Origin: Comamonas sp. lk
GTDB lineage: Bacteria; Pseudomonadota; Gammaproteobacteria; Burkholderiales; Burkholderiaceae_C
Direction of reading: 5' to 3'
DNA length: 34,726 nt
Assembly: GCA_945861345.1 (NCBI GenBank)
Contig: CAMATX010000018.1
Location: 1-34,726 of the forward strand
In this document: one piece after another, positions 9,543 through 17,530 of the stretch
How positions within the stretch are numbered: the first letter of the stretch is position 1
Layout: each line of letters opens with the position of its first letter
Made by a program: the position numbers and the translations under genes
Notes under the pieces: generated by a model
Seen by the model: the letters and a program-made list of their open reading frames with translations, nothing else
Database searches by the model: none
What the model was told of the DNA's origin: nothing

Positions 9543-10073
9543 ATGCTGCGCTACCTGTTCTCTGGCCGCATCCGCGGCGTGCGCGCGATGTTGTGTGGCG
9601 CGGTGGTGCTGATTTTTTTGGGCGGCTGCGGTTTTGCGCTGCGCGGTGCGGCGCAGTTTGCTTTTGAGACGGTGGCCGTGACCCCCGAACGCGCTGGCGG
9701 CGTGGCCGCCGAGTTGTCGCGCTTTTTGGGTGACAAGGTGCGGCCCCTGAGCAGTACGGCAGGCCAAGCGCGGCCCGACGCGGTGGTCGAGATCCTGCGC
9801 GAGGCGCGCGAAAAAGTCGTGGTCGGCGTCAACGCCTCGGGCCAGGTGCGTGAGTTTCAGCTGCGGCTGACCGTGCGCTTTAGCGTGCGCACCCCGCAGG
9901 GTAAAACACTGATGGAGCCGGTCGACATCTACTTGCAGCGCGACATCAGCTTTGTCGAGTCGGCGGTGCTGGCCAAAGAGGCCGAAGAGGTGCTGCTGTT
10001 TCGCGACATGCAGACCGACGCGGTGCAGCAAATCGTGCGGCGCATGGCCGCCATCAAAAGCCTGGCGCCCTGA
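9543..10073 (+). CDS. lptE: LPS-assembly lipoprotein LptE
   Basis: LptE (RlpB) is the outer-membrane lipoprotein that plugs LptD and helps insert lipopolysaccharide on the cell surface. The 176-residue product begins with a signal peptide whose lipobox is F-L-G-G-C-G-F. Downstream residues G-F-A-L-R-G match the conserved start of the mature protein. The ATG at 9543 is preferred; a start at 9588 would give a shorter signal peptide and is also possible. Position between leuS and holA is the standard leuS-lptE-holA order of proteobacteria and supports the call, since the sequence itself is poorly conserved. Confidence 0.93.
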   Translation: MLRYLFSGRIRGVRAMLCGAVVLIFLGGCGFALRGAAQFAFETVAVTPERAGGVAAELSRFLGDKVRPLSSTAGQARPDAVVEILREAREKVVVGVNASGQVREFQLRLTVRFSVRTPQGKTLMEPVDIYLQRDISFVESAVLAKEAEEVLLFRDMQTDAVQQIVRRMAAIKSLAP

Positions 10074-10087
10074 ACGGGCAGCATTCC

Positions 10088-11176
10088 ATGCAGCTCTCGC
10101 CCTTGCAACTGACCCGCCACCTGGAGCGCGGCCTCAAAGGCCTGTACACGCTGCACGGCGACGAGCCGCTTTTGCAAACCGAAACGCTTGACGCTTTGCG
10201 CGCCTTTGCCCGCACCCAAGGCTTTACCGAGCGCAGCGCCCACACTGTGGTGGGCGCCCACTTCGATTGGAGCGAAGTGCTGGCCGCCAGCGGCAGCATG
10301 AGTTTGTTTTCGGACAAGCAAATTATCGAAATCCGCATTCCCAGCGGCAAACCTGGCAAGGAAGGCAGCGTTGCTTTGCAAGAGCTGGCCCAGCGCGCGC
10401 AGGACAATGATTCGGCGCTTACCGTGGTGCTGCTGCCCGCCCTGGACAAAGCCACCAAGTCCAGCGCCTGGTTTAGCGCGCTGGACAACTTTGGCGTTAC
10501 CTTGCAAATCGACACCGTGCAGCGCGCCGACTTGCCCGGCTGGATTGCCCAGCGCCTGGGCGCCATGGGCCTGAAGGTGGCCGCCGGCGACGAAGGCCTG
10601 CGCACGCTGCAGTTTTTTGCCGACCGCGTGGAAGGCAATTTACTGGCCGCGCACCAAGAAATCCAAAAGCTGGCCCTGCTGTTTGCGCCCACGCCCGAGA
10701 ACGGCGGCGTGCTGCGCTGGGCCGACGTCGAAAGCGCGGTGCTCAATGTGGCGCGCTACGACGTCTTTAAGCTCAGCGACGCGGTGCTCTCAGGCCAGGC
10801 CCAGCGCGTGCAGCGCATGCTCGACGGCTTGCAGGCCGAGGGCGAGGCCGAGGTGCTGGTGCACTACACGCTGGCCGAGGACATCCGGGCCTTAAAGCGC
10901 GTCAAAGACGCCATGGCCCAAGGCCGCCCGCTGCCGCTGGCCTTGCGCGAGAACCGCATCTGGGGCGCGCGCGAGCGCCAGTTCGAGCGCTTGCTGCCAC
11001 GCATCAGCAGCGTACGCCTGGCCCAGTTGCTGCAGTCGGCGCACCGGGTGGATGGCATCATCAAAGGCCTCAAGCAGCCCGACTGGCCTAACAGCGGCTG
11101 GCAGGCGCTGCACCGCTTGGCCTTGGAGTTGTGTAGCCTGGCGGCGCCCGCCAAGCCAACGCCTAAGCGCAGCTAG
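10088..11176 (+). CDS. holA: DNA polymerase III subunit delta
   Basis: HolA is the delta subunit of the clamp loader, the wrench that opens the beta sliding clamp during replication. The 362-residue protein has the expected start (M-Q-L-S-P-L-Q-L, then L-Y-T-L-H-G-D-E-P-L-L-Q-T-E), a degenerate AAA+ fold and a C-terminal helical collar domain. It follows lptE by 14 bases. Its TAG stop at 11174-11176 interlocks with the stop codon of the opposing antitoxin gene in a shared CTAG. Confidence 0.96.
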   Translation: MQLSPLQLTRHLERGLKGLYTLHGDEPLLQTETLDALRAFARTQGFTERSAHTVVGAHFDWSEVLAASGSMSLFSDKQIIEIRIPSGKPGKEGSVALQELAQRAQDNDSALTVVLLPALDKATKSSAWFSALDNFGVTLQIDTVQRADLPGWIAQRLGAMGLKVAAGDEGLRTLQFFADRVEGNLLAAHQEIQKLALLFAPTPENGGVLRWADVESAVLNVARYDVFKLSDAVLSGQAQRVQRMLDGLQAEGEAEVLVHYTLAEDIRALKRVKDAMAQGRPLPLALRENRIWGARERQFERLLPRISSVRLAQLLQSAHRVDGIIKGLKQPDWPNSGWQALHRLALELCSLAAPAKPTPKRS

Positions 11177-11412
11177 CGGCGCACTTCTTCAGGCGAGGGC
11201 GCAACGTCAGGCACCCGCGCTAAGGCGGCTTCAAACCCTTGCTTGGAAGCACGCGCTGCGCGCTCACCAATGTATTTTTCGGTATTGAAGGCAGACGCTT
11301 TTTCAGCCACTGCCGAGGCGATGAACTGGTTGAGCGAAACCCGGTCTTGTGCCGACATTTCCCGCACCAACTGATGCAAGGAGTCGGGCAAACGCACGCT
11401 GATAGCACCCAT
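11173..11412 (-). CDS. Ribbon-helix-helix antitoxin of a PIN toxin pair
   Basis: A 79-residue protein starting M-G-A-I-S-V-R-L-P-D-S-L-H-Q-L-V, the beta strand and first helix of a ribbon-helix-helix DNA-binding domain, followed by S-L-N-Q-F-I-A-S-A-V-A-E-K, typical of Arc/HicB-type antitoxins. The C-terminal half would be the toxin-neutralising tail. It lies two bases downstream of the PIN toxin gene and is presumably co-transcribed and co-repressing from the operator at 11827-11848. The order toxin then antitoxin is the reverse of most type II systems. Its end overlaps the holA stop by four bases. Confidence 0.85.
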   Translation of the reverse strand: MGAISVRLPDSLHQLVREMSAQDRVSLNQFIASAVAEKASAFNTEKYIGERAARASKQGFEAALARVPDVAPSPEEVRR

Positions 11413-11414
11413 GG

Positions 11415-11825
11415 TTAAGTCTCCAACTGTTGTAAAAATTCAGCAGGCGTCATTACTGCAACGCCCAAGGACGCAGCGTTCTTGAAGTCTGACACATTCC
11501 AAGTGACGACGCAGGCCCCGGACTTGACGGCCAGCTCGAGTAAAAAGTCGTCGTCAGGGTCTTTGAGCAACGGCCGCCAAAGGTAAAAAATCTCATGCGC
11601 CTGCGCGCTGGCGCACAGGAAATCAATGACATCGTCAATCTCTGGGTCCGTCAGGCGCAGTTGGCCGCGTTTGAGCACCGCCTCATATTCCGCAATCAAT
11701 GGGGTCGAAATATGCAAGCGGTACGCGCCCGACGGCAAACGCGCCAGCAGCGCGAAGGAGGCGCCTTGGCGCGAACGCAATGCACTGAGCAGCTCGTTGG
11801 TGTCGATCACGGCGTCTTGAATCAT
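11415..11825 (-). CDS. PIN-domain toxin (putative ribonuclease)
   Basis: A 136-residue protein of the PIN family grouped as putative toxin component (COG1569 type). PIN toxins are Mg-dependent ribonucleases that stop translation when free of their antitoxin. Candidate acidic residues are Asp8 in V-I-D-T-N-E-L-L, a glutamate in L-I-A-E-Y-E-A-V-L, the D-P-D-D-D-F-L-L-E-L-A cluster and the aspartate in V-T-W-N-V-S-D-F, where an asparagine stands at a spot often held by Asp, as is common in this subgroup. The TATAAT box lies only six bases upstream of the ATG, so the mRNA may be nearly leaderless. The pair sits between holA and proA like a small inserted cassette. Confidence 0.88.
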   Translation of the reverse strand: MIQDAVIDTNELLSALRSRQGASFALLARLPSGAYRLHISTPLIAEYEAVLKRGQLRLTDPEIDDVIDFLCASAQAHEIFYLWRPLLKDPDDDFLLELAVKSGACVVTWNVSDFKNAASLGVAVMTPAEFLQQLET

Positions 11826-11826
11826 A

Positions 11827-11848
11827 TTGGTATTATAGGTAATACCAA
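11827..11848 (-). promoter_or_regulatory. Operator palindrome with embedded -10 box for the toxin-antitoxin pair
   Basis: TTGGTATT at 11827-11834 and AATACCAA at 11841-11848 are exact reverse complements around six bases. On the minus strand a perfect TATAAT occupies 11837-11832 inside this palindrome, six bases from the toxin ATG. A TTGATT about 15 bases further upstream could serve as -35. Overlap of operator and -10 fits autorepression by the ribbon-helix-helix antitoxin. Confidence 0.75.
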
Positions 11849-11905
11849 ATTAAATCAAAGCATTTTGCTCAACCCGGTGCGGTCTGCTTGCACGAAAATC
11901 TAGCC

Positions 11906-13192
11906 ATGAACACCTCTGTTGCCAACCCCGTCGACACCGCGCACGCGCTGGGCGCCCAAGCTAAAGCGGCCTCCAGCGCCATGGCGCGCGCCAGTGCGGC
12001 GGACAAAAACCGAGCGCTGCTGGCCTTAGCGGCGCTTTTGCGCGAAAACACCGAAGCCCTGCAGCTGGATAACGCCAAAGACCTAGACCGCGCCCTCGCC
12101 GCCGGGCTGGCCGCGCCACTGGTGGACCGGCTGCGCCTCACGCCCAAAGTGCTGGAAACCTGCGCCCAGGGCTGCGAGCAGTTGGCCGCGATGCCCGAAA
12201 TCATTGGCGAAATCAGCGGCCTGCGCCAGCAGCCCAGCGGCATTCGCGTAGGGCAAATGCGCGTGCCCATCGGCGTGTTTGGCATGATTTTCGAGAGCCG
12301 GCCCAACGTCACCATAGAAGCTGCCAGCCTGTCCATCAAAAGCGGTAATGCCTGCATCTTGCGTGGCGGCTCTGAAGCCATTGATTCGAATAAAGCGCTG
12401 GCCTTGCTGGTTGGCAAAGCGCTGGCGCAAGCGGGCCTGCCCACGGACGCGGTGCAGTTGGTTCAGACCACCGACCGCGCGGTGGTGGGCGAATTGATCG
12501 CCATGCCGCAGTTTGTCGATGTCATCATCCCGCGCGGCGGCAAAAGCCTGATCGAGCGCATCAGCCGCGAGGCCAAAGTGCCGGTCATCAAACACCTGGA
12601 CGGAAATTGCCACACCTATGTGGACGACCCCTGTGATATCGCCATGGCCGTGACGGTGGCTGACAACGCCAAGACCCAAAAATACAGCCCTTGCAACGCC
12701 AGCGAAGGCTTGCTGGTAGCGCGCGCAGTAGCGGCGCAGTTTTTGCCACAAATCGGCGCTGTTTACGCGGCCAAAGGCGTGGAGATGCGCTGCTGCCCCG
12801 AGGCCAAAGCCTTGCTCGCAGGCCTGCCCGGCGCCAAGCTGCAAGACGCCACCGAGCAAGACTGGTTTGAAGAATACCTAGCGCCCATCATCAGCATCAA
12901 AGTGGTCGATGGCCTGGACGCGGCGATTGCCCATATCAACCACTACTCCAGCCACCACACCGACGCCATCCTCACCCGCGACCACATGCACGCGCAGCGC
13001 TTTTTGCGCGAGGTGGACTCGGCCAGCGTCATGGTCAACGCCAGCACCCGCTTTGCCGACGGCTTTGAGTACGGCCTGGGCGCCGAAATCGGCATCTCCA
13101 CCGACAAGTTCCACGCCCGCGGCCCCGTGGGCATAGAGGGGCTGACCTCGCTCAAGTACGTGGTGCTGGGGCAGGGGGAAGTGCGAGGCTAA
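11906..13192 (+). CDS. proA: Gamma-glutamyl phosphate reductase
   Basis: ProA reduces gamma-glutamyl phosphate to glutamate-5-semialdehyde with NADPH in proline synthesis. The 428-residue product has the usual length. The catalytic cysteine is Cys263 in [12 protein letters not shown], and [10 protein letters not shown] and [13 protein letters not shown] belong to the aldehyde-dehydrogenase-like fold. The ATG at 11906 is preferred over a TTG six codons earlier. The partner proB is not in the window. It ends 19 bases from the convergent regulator gene. Confidence 0.97.
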   Translation: MNTSVANPVDTAHALGAQAKAASSAMARASAADKNRALLALAALLRENTEALQLDNAKDLDRALAAGLAAPLVDRLRLTPKVLETCAQGCEQLAAMPEIIGEISGLRQQPSGIRVGQMRVPIGVFGMIFESRPNVTIEAASLSIKSGNACILRGGSEAIDSNKALALLVGKALAQAGLPTDAVQLVQTTDRAVVGELIAMPQFVDVIIPRGGKSLIERISREAKVPVIKHLDGNCHTYVDDPCDIAMAVTVADNAKTQKYSPCNASEGLLVARAVAAQFLPQIGAVYAAKGVEMRCCPEAKALLAGLPGAKLQDATEQDWFEEYLAPIISIKVVDGLDAAIAHINHYSSHHTDAILTRDHMHAQRFLREVDSASVMVNASTRFADGFEYGLGAEIGISTDKFHARGPVGIEGLTSLKYVVLGQGEVRG

Positions 13193-13211
13193 GCCGCACC
13201 GCAGCCGACTT

Positions 13212-14048
13212 TCAGTCGTCCAGCGGAAACTGGGTGCAGCCCAGGCGGGTGGAGATGTCGCGGCTGGCGTCTTTGAGCATGGCGACCACCTCGGGCTTGC
13301 GCGCGTCGTCGTAGCGAAAGGTGGGGAAGGAAATGCTCATGCCCGCCACCGGGCGGTTCAGGCGGTCAAAGATCGGGATGCCCACGCAGCGGATGTGGTC
13401 GTCAAACTCTTCCTGGTCTTCGGCAAAGCCTTGGGCTTTGACCCTGCGCAGCTCTTCCTCATACTGCGCGAGGCTGGTGATGGTTTTTTCCCGGTAGGGG
13501 GTGAACTCGGCGCCTTGGAGCACCAGGGCGCGCCGCTCGGGGTTTTCCCAGGCCATGAGCACTTTGCCGATCGCGGTGCAGTGCAGCGGTGCGCGCCGCC
13601 CAATGCGCGAATACATGCCCAGCATGTGGCGCGAGTCCACCTTGTGGATGTAAATGATTTCGCTGTCGATCAAAGAGCCTAGGTGGATGGTCTCGCCGGT
13701 TTTGTCGGCCAGCATTTGCATATGGTGTTTGGCCAGGTCCACCAGGTCGGGGTGCTGCAAGGCTTTGGTGCCAAGCTCGTAGACCTTCATGGTCAGGCCG
13801 TAGCGCTCGCTGTCGGGCTCTTGGCGTACATAGCCCAGCATCATGATGGTTTGTAAAAACCGGTACACCGTCGCCTTGGGCATGGACAGGCGCACCGACA
13901 ATTCCGAGATGCCGGTCTCCGGGCGCTCGGAGAGCGCCTGCAACAGGCCAAACACCTTGAGGACAGCGGCGACCGATTCGGGCTGCTTGGACTCGGAGGA
14001 ATCGTCTTCGATGGCGGACATTTTGGGGGTGCTGTCTAAAGTGTCCAT
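13212..14048 (-). CDS. kdgR: IclR-family regulator, probable KdgR
   Basis: A 278-residue IclR-family transcription factor. The N-terminal winged helix-turn-helix covers about residues 25-85 (A-A-V-L-K-V-F-G-L-L-Q-A-L, then S-M-P-K-A-T-V-Y-R-F-L-Q-T). The C-terminal effector domain includes L-H-C-T-A-I-G-K-V-L-M-A-W and ends near S-I-S-F-P-T-F-R. KdgR proteins of this family repress pectin and uronate genes until 2-keto-3-deoxygluconate binds. It is the last gene after kduI and kduD, and palindromes matching the KdgR-box pattern lie before kduI/kdgF and kdgK. The assignment as KdgR is from context plus family. The start at 14048 removes unrelated residues read further upstream. Confidence 0.87.
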   Translation of the reverse strand: MDTLDSTPKMSAIEDDSSESKQPESVAAVLKVFGLLQALSERPETGISELSVRLSMPKATVYRFLQTIMMLGYVRQEPDSERYGLTMKVYELGTKALQHPDLVDLAKHHMQMLADKTGETIHLGSLIDSEIIYIHKVDSRHMLGMYSRIGRRAPLHCTAIGKVLMAWENPERRALVLQGAEFTPYREKTITSLAQYEEELRRVKAQGFAEDQEEFDDHIRCVGIPIFDRLNRPVAGMSISFPTFRYDDARKPEVVAMLKDASRDISTRLGCTQFPLDD

Positions 14049-14119
14049 TGTCGCCGAATACGCTAGCCCCGGCCTGCGATGCCCGCTGGGCAGACGTGTT
14101 GTTCGGCTTCGATGGTTAA

Positions 14120-14881
14120 TTAGCGCGCCAGCCAGCCGCCGTCCACGGCCACGGTGTAGCCGTTGACATAGTCGGAGGCCGGGGAGGCCAAAAACACGAC
14201 CGGACCGGCCAGATCTGCCGGGGTGCCCCAGCGCCCAGCGGGGATGCGGTCCATGATGGCCGCGTTGCGCACCGGGTCGGCCTGCAGCGCAGCCGTATTG
14301 GCCGTGGCCATATAACCTGGTGCGATGGCGTTGACGTTGATGCCGTGCTTGGCCCACTCATTGGCCAGCGCGCGGGTAATGCCCATCACACCGCTTTTGG
14401 ACGCGGTGTAGGCGGGCACCCGCACGCCGCCCTGAAAGGACAGCATGGAGGCGATGTTGACGATTTTCCCGCCTGTGCCTTGGGCGATAAATTGGCGCGC
14501 TGCCGCCTGGGCCAGAAAAAACACGTTTTTCAGGTTCAGGTTGACGACGTCGTCCCAATCGCTTTCGGTGAAGTTGATGGCGTCTTCGCGCCGGATGATG
14601 CCGGCGTTGTTCACCAAAATATCGATGCGACCGGTCAGCGTCAGCGCCTCTTGCACGATGGCGGGCAGGGCGGCGGTCTCGGACAGGTTTTTACGCACGT
14701 CCAGAAACTTGCGGCCCAGGGCTTGCACCTGCGCCATGGTCTCGGTAGGGGCGCTTTGGTTGACGCCCACGATGTCGGCGCCCGCCTGCGCCAGCGCCAG
14801 GGCCATGCCCTGGCCCAGGCCGGTGTTGCAGCCGGTCACGATGGCGGTACGGCCCGCCAGTTGGAAGGAATTCAAAATCAT
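14120..14881 (-). CDS. kduD: 2-deoxy-D-gluconate 3-dehydrogenase (KduD)
   Basis: A 253-residue short-chain dehydrogenase that reduces 5-keto-4-deoxyuronate-derived 2,5-diketo-3-deoxygluconate to 2-keto-3-deoxygluconate. The cofactor motif T-G-C-N-T-G-L-G-Q-G is at residues 16-25, N-N-A-G stabilises the fold, and the catalytic Y-T-A-S-K follows an I-A-S-M-L-S-F-Q-G-G serine segment. The length and the start I-L-N-S-F-Q-L-A-G-R match KduD. It follows kduI by 20 bases and precedes the regulator by 71, so the three form one leftward operon. Confidence 0.95.
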   Translation of the reverse strand: MILNSFQLAGRTAIVTGCNTGLGQGMALALAQAGADIVGVNQSAPTETMAQVQALGRKFLDVRKNLSETAALPAIVQEALTLTGRIDILVNNAGIIRREDAINFTESDWDDVVNLNLKNVFFLAQAAARQFIAQGTGGKIVNIASMLSFQGGVRVPAYTASKSGVMGITRALANEWAKHGINVNAIAPGYMATANTAALQADPVRNAAIMDRIPAGRWGTPADLAGPVVFLASPASDYVNGYTVAVDGGWLAR

Positions 14882-14901
14882 GCTGCGCGTCCGTGGCGGG
14901 C

Positions 14902-15738
14902 TTAGCGCAAAGTGGTCATGGCCACGTGATCCATGTCTTTGAATACCTGGTTTTCACCGACCATGCCCCAGATAAAGGTGTAAGCCTGCGTGCCCACGCC
15001 CGAATGGATGGACCAGCTCGGGCTGATCACGGCCTGCTCGTTGCGCACCACCAGGTGGCGCGTCTCGGTCGGCTCGCCCAGCAAATGGATGACGGCGGCG
15101 TCCGGGTTCATGTCAAAGTAGAAGTACACCTCCATGCGCCGGTCGTGGGTGTGGCAGGGCATGGTGTTCCACAGGCTGCCTTTTTCCAGCTGGGTCATGC
15201 CCATCAGGAGCTGGCAGGTGGGCAGCACATCGGGCACCAGGAATTTGTAAATGGTGCGGCGGTTGCTGGTCTCGGGCGCGCCCAGGGTCTCGGGCGAGGC
15301 CTCGGCCAGGGTGACTTTTTTGTGCGGGTAGGAGGTATGGGCCGGGGCGCAGTTGAAATACAGCTTGGCAGGCGCCTGGGCGCTGACGCTGGAAAACTCC
15401 ACCGCTTTGGCGCCGCTGCCGATGTACAAGGCCTCGCGCGGGCCTAAGTCAAACGTTGTACCGTCGACCACGACCTTGGCAGCGCCGCCGATATTGATCA
15501 GGCCCAACTCGCGCCGCTCCAGGAAATAGCTGGTGCCGGTGTGCTTGGCCAGCGACTCACCGAAGGTGACGCTTTTGCCCACGGGCATGATGCCGCCCAC
15601 GATGATGCGGTCGATTTGGCTGTAAGTCAGCGTCATCGCGTCGGCCGCAAACATATCTTCGACCAAAAAGTGGCGACGCAGGCCGTCGGTGTCCAGGGTG
15701 CGGGCGTGTTCGCTGTGGATGGGTTGACGAATGTCCAT
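14902..15738 (-). CDS. kduI: 5-keto-4-deoxyuronate isomerase (KduI)
   Basis: KduI converts 5-keto-4-deoxyuronate to 2,5-diketo-3-deoxygluconate. The start at 15738 gives [12 protein letters not shown] and 278 residues, the same length as E. coli KduI; an in-frame start 15 codons earlier is not supported. The double cupin fold carries zinc ligands in [13 protein letters not shown] and [10 protein letters not shown]. The gene is first of the kduI-kduD-kdgR operon and is divergent from kdgF across a 208-base region holding two KdgR-box-like sites. Confidence 0.97.
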   Translation of the reverse strand: MDIRQPIHSEHARTLDTDGLRRHFLVEDMFAADAMTLTYSQIDRIIVGGIMPVGKSVTFGESLAKHTGTSYFLERRELGLINIGGAAKVVVDGTTFDLGPREALYIGSGAKAVEFSSVSAQAPAKLYFNCAPAHTSYPHKKVTLAEASPETLGAPETSNRRTIYKFLVPDVLPTCQLLMGMTQLEKGSLWNTMPCHTHDRRMEVYFYFDMNPDAAVIHLLGEPTETRHLVVRNEQAVISPSWSIHSGVGTQAYTFIWGMVGENQVFKDMDHVAMTTLR

Positions 15739-15832
15739 GGTGTCTGTAGTCCTTGCAAATGGGGTCAATGAAGCCGCGTTCACCCGGGTGACGCGGCGCA
15801 GAACGCCAGTGTATCTAGTGGTTTGTACTTAA

Positions 15833-15847
15833 CGGACTGCTGTTTCA
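15833..15847 (-). promoter_or_regulatory. Degenerate KdgR-box-like site on the kduI side
   Basis: On the minus strand the sequence reads TGAAAC, three bases, AGTCCG: one perfect half-site of the KdgR-type palindrome and a poor second half. It is preceded directly by a GTTATT stretch that could be the kduI -10 region. It is a mirror image of the site at 15876-15890 on the kdgF side. Confidence 0.45.
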
Positions 15848-15875
15848 AATAACTTGGGCAATGATATACTATTAT

Positions 15876-15890
15876 TGAAACGCCGTTCCG
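15876..15890 (+). promoter_or_regulatory. KdgR-box-like operator at the kdgF promoter
   Basis: TGAAAC, GCC, GTTCCG is an imperfect palindrome with two mismatches to TGAAAC-n3-GTTTCA. It follows a -10-like TATTAT at 15870-15875, and a second -10-like TATACT lies at 15865-15870. A repressor here would cover the kdgF transcription start. The arrangement copies the one before kdgK. Confidence 0.6.
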
Positions 15891-15946
15891 AAAAATTGTT
15901 ACAAACTGTAAACAAGCAGTGCGATGACGCTTAAAAAGGCAAATAT

Positions 15947-16279
15947 ATGCATTTCTTTGAAGGCTCCAACACCCCCTGGACCGAGCTGGGCGACGGTATC
16001 CGCCGCAAGATCGTCGGGCACACGCCCCAGCTGATGTCGGTCATCATGGAATTTGACAAAGGCGCTGTGGGCACGCCCCATGCGCACGAGGTGCATGACC
16101 AGATCGGCTACGTGGTGGCCGGCTCCTTCGAGGCCCTCATCGACGGCCAGGCCCGGGTGCTCAAGCCCGGTGACGCCTTTATTGCCCCCCACCACACCAG
16201 CCACGGCGTGACCGCTCTGGAGGACAAGAGCCTTTTGCTGGACCAGTTTTCCCCCGCCCGCGAGGACTACTTAGCTTAG
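15947..16279 (+). CDS. kdgF: KdgF-like cupin, unsaturated uronate linearising enzyme
   Basis: A 110-residue single-domain cupin. KdgF proteins turn 4,5-unsaturated galacturonate or mannuronate, the monomers left by pectate or alginate lyases, into the linear keto sugar used by KduI. Metal ligands are visible in P-H-A-H-E-V-H-D-Q-I-G-Y and the second cupin motif P-G-D-A-F-I-A-P-H-H-T-S-H-G. The C-terminal F-S-P-A-R-E-D-Y is typical of KdgF. AAGG lies eight bases before the ATG. It is transcribed divergently from kduI and convergently to kdgK. Confidence 0.88.
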   Translation: MHFFEGSNTPWTELGDGIRRKIVGHTPQLMSVIMEFDKGAVGTPHAHEVHDQIGYVVAGSFEALIDGQARVLKPGDAFIAPHHTSHGVTALEDKSLLLDQFSPAREDYLA

Positions 16280-16327
16280 CTAATTTTTATCACTTGCCCA
16301 GTCGGGTGAAGTGCTTTGGGGTAGCTT

Positions 16328-17311
16328 TCACTGCATCAGATCCTGCATCGCGGCAACGCCAATGATGGCACCGCGGTGCTGGATTACGCGCGCGGCCAGA
16401 CGGTTGCCAAAGGCCGCCGCCTGCGCTGGGTCCACGCCTGCCAAGCGCTGGCACAGGTAGCCCGCCGCAAAAGAGTCGCCGGCGGCGGTGGAATCGACCA
16501 CGGCGGCGACGCGCTCGGCCGCCACCTCCGTCCAGGGCGCAGGGCCCAGGCGCGCCAGGGTGGGCGCGGCACCGCGTTTGACCACCACCTCGTGCACCGC
16601 CAGGGCGTAGGCGTCGTCCACGCTGGCTTGCAGGTCGGCCAGGCCAAATAAGGCCTGGTGGTCGTCGGCGGTGATCAACACCGTGTCTGCCACGGCAAAA
16701 GCGCTGGAGAACATGGCGCGTGCCGCCTCCACGCTTTCCCACAGGCGCGGGCGGTAGTTGTTGTCAAAAACCACGCGCTTGCCCGCCTGGCGCAGCCCGG
16801 CGGCAAACTGCAGCACCCGTTGGCGGGCCGCAGGCGGCAAGATCGCCAGGCTGATGCCTGAAAAATAAAACGCGTCCCACTGGTCCGCCTGTGCCTCCAG
16901 CGGCGTGGTGGCGGTGTCAAAGTAGCTGCGTGCGGCGCTGTCATTGCGCCAAAAGCTAAAACTGCGTTCGCCCTGCGCATCGACCGCAATCTGGTAAATG
17001 CCCGGCATACGCCCCGGGATCTGGCGTACCAGGCCAAGCGCAATACCGTCGTTTTCCCAATGCGCGAGCAGCGCCTGGCTCAGCGCATCGTCACCCACCG
17101 CAGTGGCGTAGAAGACGCGCAGCGCCTGCCCGCCGCAGCGGCCGAGGTAGACGGCCGTGTTGAAGGTGTCGCCGCCATAGCTTTGCTGCATGGCGCCAAA
17201 AGCGCTGCCCGACAGCTCCAGCATGCATTCGCCCAGAAGGGCCACATTTTTAGGATTTTTCAAAGTCAGAAATTCTTTTTGAAACGGTGTTTCATTATAT
17301 GCATTAACCAT
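16328..17311 (-). CDS. kdgK: 2-keto-3-deoxygluconate kinase (PfkB family)
   Basis: A PfkB-family sugar kinase that should phosphorylate 2-keto-3-deoxygluconate to KDPG, which Entner-Doudoroff aldolase (not in the window) splits. The core begins V-A-L-L-G-E-C-M-L-E-L-S-G, with substrate-side G-G-D-T-F-N-T-A-V-Y-L-G-R and the ATP/catalytic signature D-S-T-A-A-G-D-S-F-A-A-G-Y. Translation from the ATG at 17311 (a GAAGG lies about ten bases upstream) gives 327 residues with an unusual 16-residue extension. A TATAAT box and a perfect KdgR-type palindrome fall inside those first codons, so a TTG at 17263, giving 311 residues and a normal N-terminus, may be the real start. Function follows from family plus gene context; other keto-sugar kinases are possible. 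Confidence 0.87.
   Translation of the reverse strand: MVNAYNETPFQKEFLTLKNPKNVALLGECMLELSGSAFGAMQQSYGGDTFNTAVYLGRCGGQALRVFYATAVGDDALSQALLAHWENDGIALGLVRQIPGRMPGIYQIAVDAQGERSFSFWRNDSAARSYFDTATTPLEAQADQWDAFYFSGISLAILPPAARQRVLQFAAGLRQAGKRVVFDNNYRPRLWESVEAARAMFSSAFAVADTVLITADDHQALFGLADLQASVDDAYALAVHEVVVKRGAAPTLARLGPAPWTEVAAERVAAVVDSTAAGDSFAAGYLCQRLAGVDPAQAAAFGNRLAARVIQHRGAIIGVAAMQDLMQ
17280..17294 (-). promoter_or_regulatory. Perfect KdgR-box palindrome at the kdgK promoter
   Basis: TGAAAC, three bases, GTTTCA is a perfect 6-3-6 palindrome and matches the enterobacterial KdgR-box pattern as I recall it (RAAAY-RNY-GTTTY-ATT). On the minus strand a perfect TATAAT at 17299-17294 runs directly into it, and TTCACT at 17321-17316 gives a -35-like element 16 bases away. 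A bound repressor would block transcription start. All of this overlaps codons 5-11 if the ATG at 17311 is used. Confidence 0.75.
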
Positions 17312-17530
17312 CAGAAGTGAACCTTCAGTGCCGCCCGGTTGCGCCCGCGCGTTGCGATGTGGGCAGGGGGCACGCGCCCGACCTTCGCTTACATTAAGCC
17401 CCAAGCGCGCCGGGTTTGGACGAAAAGTGCGCGCGATACCTTGCGCCGGCGCGCTGCGTCCCCATGTGAGAGACGGGCGCTGCCAGCGCCCCTTGTGTTC
17501 AGCTGTGTCCCCATTTATCGATCCATCCCT

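Noticed and set aside
15784..15946. Possible small RNA or riboswitch in the kduI/kdgF gap
   Set aside because: The gap is explained by two back-to-back promoters and operator-like half-sites; no conserved RNA fold is evident.
16292..16314. Hairpin CACTTGCCC / GGGTGAAGTG between kdgF and kdgK
   Set aside because: The stem needs a bulge and has no T-run on either strand, so a terminator call is not supported.
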